The notes under the pieces were generated by a model. It searched no databases, had not been told where the DNA came from, and was given only the letters and a program-made list of their open reading frames with translations. This document shows positions 6,356-11,992 of a stretch of DNA of 12,007 nt, one piece after another. Source of the stretch: Candidatus Bathyarchaeota archaeon (GTDB lineage: Archaea; Thermoproteota; Bathyarchaeia; Bathyarchaeales; Bathyarchaeaceae); the NCBI GenBank assembly GCA_020348365.1, contig CP070749.1, positions 1 through 12,007 of the forward strand, read 5' to 3'. Both the position numbers and the translations under genes were made by a program. Within the stretch, counting starts at the first letter, position 1. Each line of letters begins with the position of its first letter.

Positions 6356-6949
6356 ATGATTACGAAGAAAGAAAAAGCGAAGAAGAGAAGAGTTGCATGG
6401 GGAATCACAGGCAGCGGAGACAGATTAACCGAGACAATTGAAGCTATGAAGAAACTGAGAAGGCAGTATCAAGACAAAATTGAGATACAAGTCTACCTCT
6501 CCAAAGCAGGAAATCAAGTTGTCAAATGGTACAAGCTAGCCGACGACCTGAAGGAGAATTTCGGCAGAATTCTGATTGAAATCAACTCAAATTCGCCATT
6601 TCTCGCCGGTCAACTACAACTAGGAAAGTTTGAATTCCTACTAATTGCCCCGGCAACATCAAACACTGTCGCAAAGATCTCGATGGGAATAGCAGACACC
6701 ATGCTTTCGAACGCGGCGATAATGGGTCTGAAAGCCTTTGCTCCAGTCTATATAATGCCATCCGATTATGAAGAAACGATGATAGTGACAAAACTCCCCA
6801 ACGGACGAGAATTGAAACTGCGGATAAGAAAAGAGGATGTGGAACATGTGAAAAAGCTAGCTGGCATGGCCGATGTGTTTGTACTTGAAAATCCCAAAGA
6901 GATTTCGCAGACTTTCAGAAAACATTTCAAACCCGAAGAGACCAGGTAG
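6356..6949 (+). CDS. afpA: AfpA-type archaeoflavoprotein
   Basis: A 197-residue protein of the flavoprotein (Dfp/UbiX-like) fold that binds FMN. The N-terminal GITGSGDRL (16-24) and the segment APATSNTVAKISMGIADTM (98-116) are the family's FMN-binding signatures. From memory, the Archaeoglobus fulgidus relative accepts electrons from ferredoxin and lies next to an Isf homologue. The same pairing is seen here, with the Isf gene ending 11 bases upstream. The start is ATG 6356, because AAGGG at 6343-6347 is correctly spaced for it. GTG 6347, three codons earlier, lies inside that ribosome site. The first dozen residues are strongly basic. It probably acts with the Isf protein in a ferredoxin-linked electron chain. 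Confidence 0.82.
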   Translation: MITKKEKAKKRRVAWGITGSGDRLTETIEAMKKLRRQYQDKIEIQVYLSKAGNQVVKWYKLADDLKENFGRILIEINSNSPFLAGQLQLGKFEFLLIAPATSNTVAKISMGIADTMLSNAAIMGLKAFAPVYIMPSDYEETMIVTKLPNGRELKLRIRKEDVEHVKKLAGMADVFVLENPKEISQTFRKHFKPEETR

Positions 6950-6982
6950 AATCACTCAGACCAAATGATATCATATGAACAA

Positions 6983-6994
6983 ACGATTTACAAA
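6983..6994 (+). promoter_or_regulatory. Possible TATA box of the 50-residue gene
   Basis: GATTTACAAAAG lies 45-55 bases before the inferred TTG start. A second A/T patch, CCTATATCC, lies nearer at about 6997-7006. Either would give the small gene its own transcript in the 89 bases after afpA. Weak evidence from composition only. Confidence 0.3.
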
Positions 6995-7026
6995 AGCCTA
7001 TATCCTTAGAATGATATGAATGTTCT

Positions 7027-7034
7027 GAGGTGAT
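7027..7034 (+). promoter_or_regulatory. Perfect anti-SD match GAGGTGAT that decides a TTG start
   Basis: GAGGTGAT overlaps the in-frame ATG at 7033, which is therefore too close to be used. TTG 7039 follows with a 4-base gap. The iscU gene shows the same GAGGTGAT-plus-4 arrangement, which supports this choice. Confidence 0.6.
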
Positions 7035-7038
7035 GCTG

Positions 7039-7191
7039 TTGGACGTTAAACTCTCCGTTGATGGTGAGGAGATCGCTCTGAACGAGTTCGTTGCTAAGAT
7101 ACTAGGTGGAACAGTTTCAGGAGCCATATCCTCTCTGCATGGAATAAAGAAGGACTGGAAGAAAATCGAGGTTAGACTAACAAGACAGTAG
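7039..7191 (+). CDS. Small conserved-looking protein of 50 residues, function unknown
   Basis: From TTG 7039 the product begins MDVKLSVDGEEIALNEFV and ends IEVRLTRQ. It alternates short charged strands with one helix (about 13-35) containing AKILGGTVSGAISSL. There are no cysteines, no signal peptide and no membrane segment. It resembles small archaeal proteins of the form MDVKLEVNGKEIxLNEFV that I recall as conserved but uncharacterised. It has its own ribosome site and sits between the Isf/AfpA pair and the convergent Fe-S cluster operon. ATG 7033 would add two residues, but it lies within the ribosome site. No function is assigned. Confidence 0.75.
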   Translation: MDVKLSVDGEEIALNEFVAKILGGTVSGAISSLHGIKKDWKKIEVRLTRQ

Positions 7192-7226
7192 GCTAATGCA
7201 GAAGAGAGAATCTATCTGCGGGGGAG

Positions 7227-7240
7227 GCGGTGCCCACCGC
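7227..7240. repeat. Short hairpin between convergent genes
   Basis: GCGGT (7227-7231) and ACCGC (7236-7240) can pair around GCCC. It lies between the 3' ends of the 50-residue gene and the TRASH-like gene, so it could mark a transcript end for either. The stem is only 5 pairs and no T run follows. Confidence 0.3.
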
Positions 7241-7282
7241 ATAACACGCACATATCCTCTACTTAGCTATGATGCGTTGCCA

Positions 7283-7432
7283 TCATTTCTTGCTCTTTTC
7301 AAAAGATTCGGCGCAGCGTACACAGCAAAAGACGTATTCCTTTCCGTTGATAATCCGCTTTTGAGTCGCGAACTCGCACTGCTCAACTGGAACCTTAGCA
7401 CTACACATTTCACATTTTTTGAAAGCTTTCAT
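7283..7432 (-). CDS. 49-residue TRASH-like cysteine protein coupled to IscU
   Basis: A small metal-binding candidate with C7-E-M-C10, C19, then FC36-C37-V-R-C40-AESF. The pattern CxxC, a spacer ending in an aromatic residue, then CCxxC followed by xxxF resembles the TRASH/YHS-type treble-clef domain, which binds zinc, copper or similar metals. The stand-alone domain fills the whole protein. Its ATG (7432-7430) overlaps the iscU TGA as ATGA, so translation is probably coupled and it is the last gene of the operon. An iron or metal chaperone role for IscU is an appealing guess. The sequence shows only a metal-binding type fold next to IscU. Confidence 0.78.
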   Translation of the reverse strand: MKAFKKCEMCSAKVPVEQCEFATQKRIINGKEYVFCCVRCAESFEKSKK

Positions 7433-7803
7433 TTCTTCAACTCCTTCTTCTTGAAGTCTTCAATGGCCGAATGTAAGGCATCTGCCGCTAGATTAGAACA
7501 ATGCATCTTGACTGGAGGGAGACCGCCTAGATTGTCGGCCACATCTACCCTAGTGATCTTCAGGCCTTCTTCGAGGGTCTTTCCCTTTGCGAGTTCTGTG
7601 ATCATGCTGCTTGTGGCTATCGCTGCTCCACAACCAAAGGTCTTGAACTTCACATCCTTCAACCTGTTGTCTTTGACCTTGATATACACGGTCATAAGGT
7701 CACCACAGACAGGATTTCCCACTGTTCCAACACCATCTGCGTCTGGAATCTCACCCATATTTCTTGGGTTCATGAAGTGGTCCATCACTCTTTCAGTGTA
7801 CAC
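7429..7803 (-). CDS. iscU: Fe-S cluster assembly scaffold IscU/NifU-N
   Basis: IscU is the cytoplasmic scaffold on which [2Fe-2S] clusters are built before transfer to target proteins. The product is 124 residues, the usual size. All three ligand cysteines are present: C33 in GNPVCGD, C58 in FKTFGCGAA, and C102 in KMHCSNLA. D35 is also present; its loss stabilises clusters in characterised relatives. LPPVKMHC (95-102) takes the place of the bacterial chaperone-recognition LPPVK motif. The start is GTG 7803, 4 bases after a perfect GAGGTGAT (7815-7808) that overlaps the iscS stop codon. The nearby ATG 7807 is out of frame. It lies 5 bases after iscS and overlaps the TRASH-like gene by 4 bases. 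Confidence 0.95.
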   Translation of the reverse strand: MYTERVMDHFMNPRNMGEIPDADGVGTVGNPVCGDLMTVYIKVKDNRLKDVKFKTFGCGAAIATSSMITELAKGKTLEEGLKITRVDVADNLGGLPPVKMHCSNLAADALHSAIEDFKKKELKK

Positions 7804-7808
7804 TCATA

Positions 7809-8984
7809 TCACCTCAACATCTCTTTCGGGGTCAAAGGAGAAATCTCCCTCAGTCTCTTCACGACGCCAGGCAAAACCTCAAGTACATACTCCACGTCTT
7901 CCTCAGAGTTTTGCTTGCCCATGGTGAAAACCAAGGAGCCATGCGCCTCTTCGTGGGCCAAGCCCATGGCAAGCAAGACATGAGAGGGCTCTAGAGTTTT
8001 GGAAGTACATGCTGAGCCCGAAGACACCTGAACACCAACCATATCCAGCCCCAAAATGAGAGATTCTCCTTCTATATAACTGAATCTGAGATTGGCGTTG
8101 TTGGGAAGTCTATTGGTTGGATGACCATTAAGGTGGGAACTCCCAATCGTGTCCAAAACACCTTGTATGAGTGTGTCTCGTAGCTTGGTCAAATGCTTGC
8201 CTTCGGCTTCCATTTCTTCTTGTGCGATTTCAGCAGCCTTACCCATACCAACTATGCCTGGTATATTTTCTGTGCCCGAACGCAGTCCCCTCTCTTGACC
8301 GCCGCCTTGCACAACGGGTTGAACTCTGGTTCCTTTTTTAATGTATAGGGCTCCCATGCCTTTTGGTCCATACATGTCGTTGGAAGAGATTGACAAGAGG
8401 TCTATGTTTTCCTCTTCGGCGTTGATAGGGACCTTTCCTGCAGCAGCAACAGCGTCCACGTGGAAATTGATTTGGCTCTCGTGGGCTATCTTTCCTATTT
8501 CCCTTATCGGTTGGGTCGTGCCAATCTCACCATTCGCGTACATGACAGAAATGAGGATTGTCTTGTCGGTTATCTCATCTTTGAGTTTCTTAGGGTCAAC
8601 CAAACCTTGATTGTCCACTGGTATTCTGGAGACTTGGAAGCCTTGTTTCTGAAGGTGTTTGCAGATGTTTATGATTGATATGTGTTCGATGGCTGTTGTG
8701 ATTATGTGGTTTCCCTTATCCTTGTTCCTGTAGGCAACTCCCTTTATTGCCAGATTGTTGGATTCTGTGCCCCCTGAGGTGAAGATTACTTCTGTAGGTT
8801 TCTCTGCTCCTATGAGGGAAGCAACTCTTTCTCTCGATTCCGATAGGACGCTCTTAGCACTTACTCCAAAGGAATGAGAAGATGAAGGATTTCCATAACT
8901 CTTCAAAGAATAGAGCTTCATAACTTCGAAGACTCTGGGGTCAATAGGCATTCCCGCCGCATGGTCCATGTATACTCTTCTCAA
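7809..8984 (-). CDS. iscS: IscS/NifS-like protein lacking the PLP lysine
   Basis: Active IscS/NifS enzymes use PLP, held by a lysine in SSHKxYGPKG, to draw sulfur from cysteine. This 391-residue protein has full family length and fold, but the site reads SISSNDMYGPKG (198-209), with N202-D203 in place of His-Lys. Two more active-site changes are visible. HVDAVAAAGK has Ala180 where the PLP-contacting Gln is usual, and GSLVFT has Val352 where an Arg normally holds the substrate carboxylate. H101, D177, RSGTEN (235-240) and the cysteine loop SSGSACTSK (C326) remain. The known Archaeoglobus fulgidus IscS has Asp at the same lysine site and, as I recall, lacks PLP yet binds IscU and offers a cysteine ligand to the cluster. 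The start is TTG 8984, after AAGGAG with an 8-base gap. The annotation 'cysteine desulfurase' is probably wrong by function. Confidence 0.92.
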   Translation of the reverse strand: MRRVYMDHAAGMPIDPRVFEVMKLYSLKSYGNPSSSHSFGVSAKSVLSESRERVASLIGAEKPTEVIFTSGGTESNNLAIKGVAYRNKDKGNHIITTAIEHISIINICKHLQKQGFQVSRIPVDNQGLVDPKKLKDEITDKTILISVMYANGEIGTTQPIREIGKIAHESQINFHVDAVAAAGKVPINAEEENIDLLSISSNDMYGPKGMGALYIKKGTRVQPVVQGGGQERGLRSGTENIPGIVGMGKAAEIAQEEMEAEGKHLTKLRDTLIQGVLDTIGSSHLNGHPTNRLPNNANLRFSYIEGESLILGLDMVGVQVSSGSACTSKTLEPSHVLLAMGLAHEEAHGSLVFTMGKQNSEEDVEYVLEVLPGVVKRLREISPLTPKEMLR

Positions 8985-8999
8985 TCTCTGGGCTCCTTT

Positions 9000-9242
9000 C
9001 TATTTCATCTTCTTAATCAGGAAATGAATCCCATCTTTCTCTTTTTGCAGCTCAAGAAGTTGATGTCCAAGTCTCTTGACAAGATGTTTTATATCTTCTT
9101 CAGCCGCTGGATCATCAGCAATCACCTCTAAGACTTGACCGACAGCTAGCTTATCGATTTCCTGTCTTGTCCTGAAGACGGGCTCTGGACAGTAGAGGCC
9201 CAAGCAGTCCAGTTCCCGATCGGATTTGGTTTCGCCTGTCAA
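9000..9242 (-). CDS. TusA-family sulfur carrier protein
   Basis: TusA-like proteins carry sulfur as a cysteine persulfide between enzymes in the cytoplasm. The product is 80 residues, the family size. The core motif LDCLGLYCPEPVFRTR (11-26) holds the catalytic C18 in CPEP, plus an extra C13. The two-layer alpha/beta pattern continues with VGQVLEVIADDPAAEEDIKH. The start is TTG 9242, with GAGG 7 bases upstream. It lies 15 bases before the iscS-like gene and downstream of a DsrE2-like gene, so it probably belongs to the same transcription unit. In active IscS systems TusA takes sulfur from the desulfurase. Here the partner seems unable to make persulfide from cysteine, so its direction of sulfur flow is open. 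Confidence 0.88.
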   Translation of the reverse strand: MTGETKSDRELDCLGLYCPEPVFRTRQEIDKLAVGQVLEVIADDPAAEEDIKHLVKRLGHQLLELQKEKDGIHFLIKKMK

Positions 9243-9298
9243 CTATATTCCTCAGTCCTATCGCCTTCTTTATTGAGGCGCTTTGGTACCCTAAAATG

Positions 9299-9331
9299 TT
9301 TAGCTCTTCACATCGCTGGGGAAGAGCTAAA
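9299..9331. repeat. Perfect 11-pair hairpin at the dsrE2 stop codon
   Basis: TTTAGCTCTTC (9299-9309) and GAAGAGCTAAA (9321-9331) are perfect inverted copies around an 11-base loop. The dsrE2-like stop codon (9329-9327) lies inside the stem. On the minus strand the stem is followed by a short CATTTTAGGG, so it could end or attenuate the dsrE2 transcript, or stabilise its 3' end ahead of the TusA gene. Confidence 0.7.
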
Positions 9332-9746
9332 CGAGAAGGGTTATGTCAGCGTCCGAAGCCAGGTCAAGGAAGGCTGCCGCGCCGGCTATTGTGTCAACTT
9401 CAGGGATGAGGTCTTCCTTCTTTACGCCGAACATCTCCATGGTTGGGCTGCAGGCGTAGATCTTCAAGAGTCCAGAAGCCTTCATTCTCTTGAGCATTTC
9501 ATAGGGTGTTGGGTACTTCATTTCTTTCAGTTTGTCTTTCATTTGTTCTTCCATATGTTTATAGGTGGCGGGTAGTCCCGCTTTCTCCATGGCTCCTTTC
9601 ACGAGCATGTTGAGTCCCCAGAAGGTGAAGTAGAGGTGGGTTTCCATATCCATGGCCGTTGCGGTCGAACCGAGCGTAAAGGCGCAGAAGAGGCGGTCTA
9701 AGGTGCCGCTGTGAACTATTAATGCCAGCTTCTTTTTTTCAGGCAC
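9327..9746 (-). CDS. DsrE2-like protein (DsrE/DsrF/DrsH family)
   Basis: DsrE-fold proteins carry or transfer sulfur. DsrE2 genes often sit beside tusA in sulfur-metabolising microbes. From GTG 9746 the product is 139 residues and begins MPEKKKLALIVHSGTLDRL. The family pattern continues with FTFWGLNML and ACSPTMEMFG, and ends VDTIAGAAAFLDLASDADITLLV. Two cysteines are seen, C21 and C99 by this start. The C99 segment matches the position of the conserved DsrE2 cysteine. ATG 9770 would add eight residues. A TATA box centred near 9788 puts the transcript start near 9763, after that ATG, and AAGGAG at 9761-9756 lies 9 bases before the GTG. TusA follows after a hairpin. Confidence 0.85.
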   Translation of the reverse strand: MPEKKKLALIVHSGTLDRLFCAFTLGSTATAMDMETHLYFTFWGLNMLVKGAMEKAGLPATYKHMEEQMKDKLKEMKYPTPYEMLKRMKASGLLKIYACSPTMEMFGVKKEDLIPEVDTIAGAAAFLDLASDADITLLV

Positions 9747-9783
9747 AACTTTTCGCTCCTTACAATTCATGTAAAAACATTAG

Positions 9784-9792
9784 AATATAAAT
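9784..9792 (-). promoter_or_regulatory. TATA box of the dsrE2-tusA-isc cluster
   Basis: The minus strand reads ATTTATATT, a strong archaeal TATA core. It predicts a start near 9763, giving a leader of about 17 bases with AAGGAG just before GTG 9746. It probably drives the whole minus-strand cluster, back to back with the ferredoxin promoter. Confidence 0.6.
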
Positions 9793-9833
9793 CGTGCTCT
9801 TTCTTACATGCACACAACAGACATACAACGCAA

Positions 9834-9845
9834 AGTATTAAAAGA
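9834..9845 (+). promoter_or_regulatory. TATA box of the ferredoxin gene
   Basis: AGTATTAAAAG lies about 25 bases before an inferred start near 9865. GAGGAT at 9873-9878 follows, 5 bases before the ATG. It shares the 113-base divergent region with the dsrE2 promoter, so the two units may be co-regulated. Confidence 0.5.
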
Positions 9846-9883
9846 CCTTATGTTTTGAACAAAGACTAAGTTGAGGATAGAAA

Positions 9884-10090
9884 ATGCCAAAGGTCAAAGT
9901 TGACTGGGATAAGTGTAACGGCGACGCTGTCTGCGTGGATGTCTGCCCTGTCGAAGTCTTTGAGCTTCAAGACCTTCCCGAACATTCAGACTCGCAGAAA
10001 TCGGTTCCTGTCAGAGAAGAAGACTGCATCCTCTGTATGGCCTGCACGGTTCAGTGCCCAACCGAGGCCATAACCGTGGAAGAAGAATAA
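9884..10090 (+). CDS. Two-cluster ferredoxin with an Asp ligand (CxxDxxC)
   Basis: A 68-residue cytoplasmic electron carrier. The C-terminal motif C48-x2-C51-x2-C54-x3-C58-P is a complete [4Fe-4S] set. The N-terminal motif is C11-x2-D14-x2-C17-x3-C21-P, with Asp where the second cysteine is usual. C58 completes cluster I (C11, D14, C17) and C21 completes cluster II. The Asp at position 14 is also found in the Pyrococcus furiosus ferredoxin, where that cluster converts readily between [3Fe-4S] and [4Fe-4S]. The middle segment (30-42) is longer and more acidic than in small clostridial ferredoxins. GAGGAT sits 5 bases before the ATG. It could feed electrons to the Isf and AfpA flavoproteins encoded about 3 kb away. 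Confidence 0.93.
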   Translation: MPKVKVDWDKCNGDAVCVDVCPVEVFELQDLPEHSDSQKSVPVREEDCILCMACTVQCPTEAITVEEE

Positions 10091-10301
10091 GCAATAAATG
10101 TGGGAAGTTCCAGGCCGAGAAAACTGAAAGTCGCAGGTCAACGTTATCTTTTCCAAAGGATTGCGCAGTTGTCTGTATGGTGATATCTGTCTTACTGTAT
10201 GTCCGCTTTTTGATTTTCTGGAGCTCGCTGAGAACTTTCACTTTTTTGAATGCAATAAAAGCTTGTGATCTCATCTATTCCGAGTCTGCATGCGGGCTAT
10301 T

Positions 10302-11237
10302 TCAACCAGTTTGTGCCGGTTCAAGGCGTAGGTCTACATCTAGCATTCTATCCAGAGCCTTTCTCGCTCTGACCCTTACATTTTCTGGAACCGTGACCTT
10401 AAACTGTTCTTTTTCTAGAGCGTCCAAGACAAGTCTCAGATTGTTTTTCTTCATTTGGAGACATGTTCCTCCAGGAGGTGCTTGATAAAAGACCTTCTCT
10501 GGCATCTCTAGCCTCAATCTCTCTATTAATCCTACCTCCGTGGCTATGATGAACTTCTTGGCTTGGCTGTTTTTCACGGAATTTATCATGCCAGTTGTGC
10601 TGCAAACCTCATCGGCCAAATCAATAACATTTAGGGTGCATTCAGGGTGAACCAGAACTTTTGCGTTGGGGTGCAGTTTTCTGGCTTGGATAAGGCCTGC
10701 CGGAGTGAATTTGTTGTGGACATAACACCAACCCTTCCAGGGAATAATTCTCTTGTCGCTGTGCTTCATCACGTATTTTGCAAGGTTTGCGTCGGGTACA
10801 AATATGACCTCGTTCTCCTCCAGAGAATTCACTACTTTCACGGCGTTGGAGCTGGTGCAACAAACGTCCGATTCAGCCTTAATGTCCGCGGTTGTGTTGA
10901 CATAGCTCACAACAGCAGCATCAGGATATTGGGCTTCCAATTCTCTCAAACTGGAAACATCAACCATGGCTGCCATCGGACACTTTGCCAGTTTGGTTGG
11001 AATCAGAACTGTTTTTTCAGGATTTAGAATGTAAGCGGATTCAGCCATGAAGTTGACGCCGCAGAAGACTATGAAGTCCGCATTGGTCTCTATGGCCTTT
11101 TTGCTCAAGCCATAGGAGTCGCCGATGAAATCCGCTACCCCGAAAATCTCTGGCCTCTGATAGTTGTGAGCCAGAATCACAGCGTTCTTCTCGTTTTTCA
11201 GTCTTCTAATCTTTTCAATTAGGTCTTTCTGTGCCAT
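10302..11237 (-). CDS. nadA: Quinolinate synthase A
   Basis: NadA condenses iminoaspartate with dihydroxyacetone phosphate to make quinolinate in NAD synthesis, using an oxygen-sensitive [4Fe-4S] cluster. The product is 311 residues, the usual length. The three repeated domains are visible, each with one cluster cysteine: C86 in AKCPMA, C200 in HPECTLNV and C259 in GGTCLQMKKN. Substrate-site motifs LAHNYQRPEI (22-31), GDSYGLS (39-45), SYVNTTADIKAESD (111-124), CTSSNA (127-132) and VPDANLA (147-153) are also present. The start is ATG 11237. There is no clear ribosome site, but a TATA box 45 bases upstream gives a short leader. Neither nadB nor nadC is in the window. Its position between a ferredoxin and a rubrerythrin-like gene fits a need for Fe-S care. 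Confidence 0.96.
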   Translation of the reverse strand: MAQKDLIEKIRRLKNEKNAVILAHNYQRPEIFGVADFIGDSYGLSKKAIETNADFIVFCGVNFMAESAYILNPEKTVLIPTKLAKCPMAAMVDVSSLRELEAQYPDAAVVSYVNTTADIKAESDVCCTSSNAVKVVNSLEENEVIFVPDANLAKYVMKHSDKRIIPWKGWCYVHNKFTPAGLIQARKLHPNAKVLVHPECTLNVIDLADEVCSTTGMINSVKNSQAKKFIIATEVGLIERLRLEMPEKVFYQAPPGGTCLQMKKNNLRLVLDALEKEQFKVTVPENVRVRARKALDRMLDVDLRLEPAQTG

Positions 11238-11278
11238 TCTGCCACACTACATGTCCGAGAAGCCCAGAGGCTCCTTAT

Positions 11279-11290
11279 GATTTAAATGTT
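11279..11290 (-). promoter_or_regulatory. TATA box of nadA
   Basis: The minus strand reads AACATTTAAATC, centred near 11284. The expected start near 11259 leaves about 22 bases to ATG 11237. The 82-base gap after the rubrerythrin-like gene thus contains a separate promoter. Confidence 0.45.
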
Positions 11291-11319
11291 TCACATGTAC
11301 GCGTGCTCTGCTTCGTCGC

Positions 11320-11784
11320 TCAATTATCCGTTAACACGTATTCATCGTATTCTCTTTCAAGCCTGTTCTTGTGCTTCAACTCTTCTTGTGCCAATTTAGA
11401 GAACACTTCACCAATCTCGGTGCCTTTGAATCCTAAAGCCAAGGAATTGTAGTACTCATAGGTGCTTTTTTCTCGTTTCGCCGCATAAATCAGTATTCTC
11501 TGATAATCTACATCGTCAGATAAGGCGGTGGCCTTCATCATGTCAACTATTTTGAGGTCTTGAATGGTGCTTGCGCCCAAACCCAGTTCTGAAATCCTTT
11601 CCTTGTTCTCCATTATCCCCAGGAGTTTCTCTTTGTGTCTCAGTTCTTCCTGTGCCAGTTCCTCGAAGAAAGATTTGGATGATGGATAACTGACTTTTCT
11701 TTGTGCCATTGTGTAAAGGGCATACGATTGTTCTTCAATCTTAACTGCAGATTCAAGGATCGCTTTCAAGTTTAGTCCGACCAT
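11320..11784 (-). CDS. Rubrerythrin-like ferritin-fold protein without rubredoxin domain
   Basis: A 154-residue four-helix protein. Diiron ligand sets are well placed: KIEEQSYALY (E17/E18), EELAQEELRHKEKL (E47, H50), KREKSTYEYY (E105) and LAQEELKHKNRL (E135, H138), giving two ExxH motifs. There is no CxxC rubredoxin tail, so it belongs to the short 'erythrin' type of peroxide-reducing or iron-handling proteins. The start is ATG 11784, because GGAGG sits 8 bases upstream. The longer reading from ATG 11856 has no ribosome site, and a TATA-like box near 11866 would place the transcript start downstream of it. The partner electron donor is not adjacent. It would protect Fe-S enzymes such as NadA, by inference from context. 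Confidence 0.85.
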   Translation of the reverse strand: MVGLNLKAILESAVKIEEQSYALYTMAQRKVSYPSSKSFFEELAQEELRHKEKLLGIMENKERISELGLGASTIQDLKIVDMMKATALSDDVDYQRILIYAAKREKSTYEYYNSLALGFKGTEIGEVFSKLAQEELKHKNRLEREYDEYVLTDN

Positions 11785-11859
11785 CGCTGCTGCCTCCAGA
11801 AGCTTTGATTTGTTGTTCTTGGAATATGAAGTTTGTGCGCGCCCTAGAATTAGCATTTA

Positions 11860-11874
11860 CTCCCATAATAAACC
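11860..11874 (-). promoter_or_regulatory. Possible TATA box of the rubrerythrin-like gene
   Basis: The minus strand reads AATGGTTTATTATGG. An inferred start near 11841 gives a leader of about 57 bases and excludes the ATG at 11856. Weak evidence by itself, but it agrees with the ribosome site at ATG 11784. Confidence 0.35.
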
Positions 11875-11925
11875 ATTACTCATCACCAGTTTCTGCACGT
11901 ATGATTGCTTACTTTCACACTAAGA

Positions 11926-11939
11926 AATTATTTATAAAA
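11926..11939 (+). promoter_or_regulatory. Strong TATA box for a gene leaving the right edge
   Basis: AATTATTTATAAAA is one of the best archaeal TATA matches in the window. A start near 11960 would precede AAGGTGA (11979-11985) and ATG 11993. Confidence 0.5.
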
Positions 11940-11992
11940 AGCCAAGGTGACTAAAACGAGTTAAGCAACACTGGCTATAAGGTGAAACTTGA

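Noticed and set aside
7196..7927. Long plus-strand open frame of 243 residues opposite TRASH-like gene, iscU and iscS
   Set aside because: It is antisense to three well-supported genes, its composition is serine-, phenylalanine- and leucine-rich as expected for an opposite-strand shadow, and it matches no family I know.
7039..9746. Toxin-antitoxin or defence island reading of the small genes
   Set aside because: The small genes show metal-binding or conserved housekeeping character, flank core Fe-S genes and are not arranged as toxin-antitoxin pairs. No nuclease, helicase or TIR-type domain is present.
10011..10274. Minus-strand open frame downstream of nadA (between nadA and ferredoxin)
   Set aside because: It runs into the ferredoxin gene on the opposite strand, has no recognisable motif and no ribosome site. 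The 211 bases at 10091-10301 between these convergent genes show nothing else convincing.
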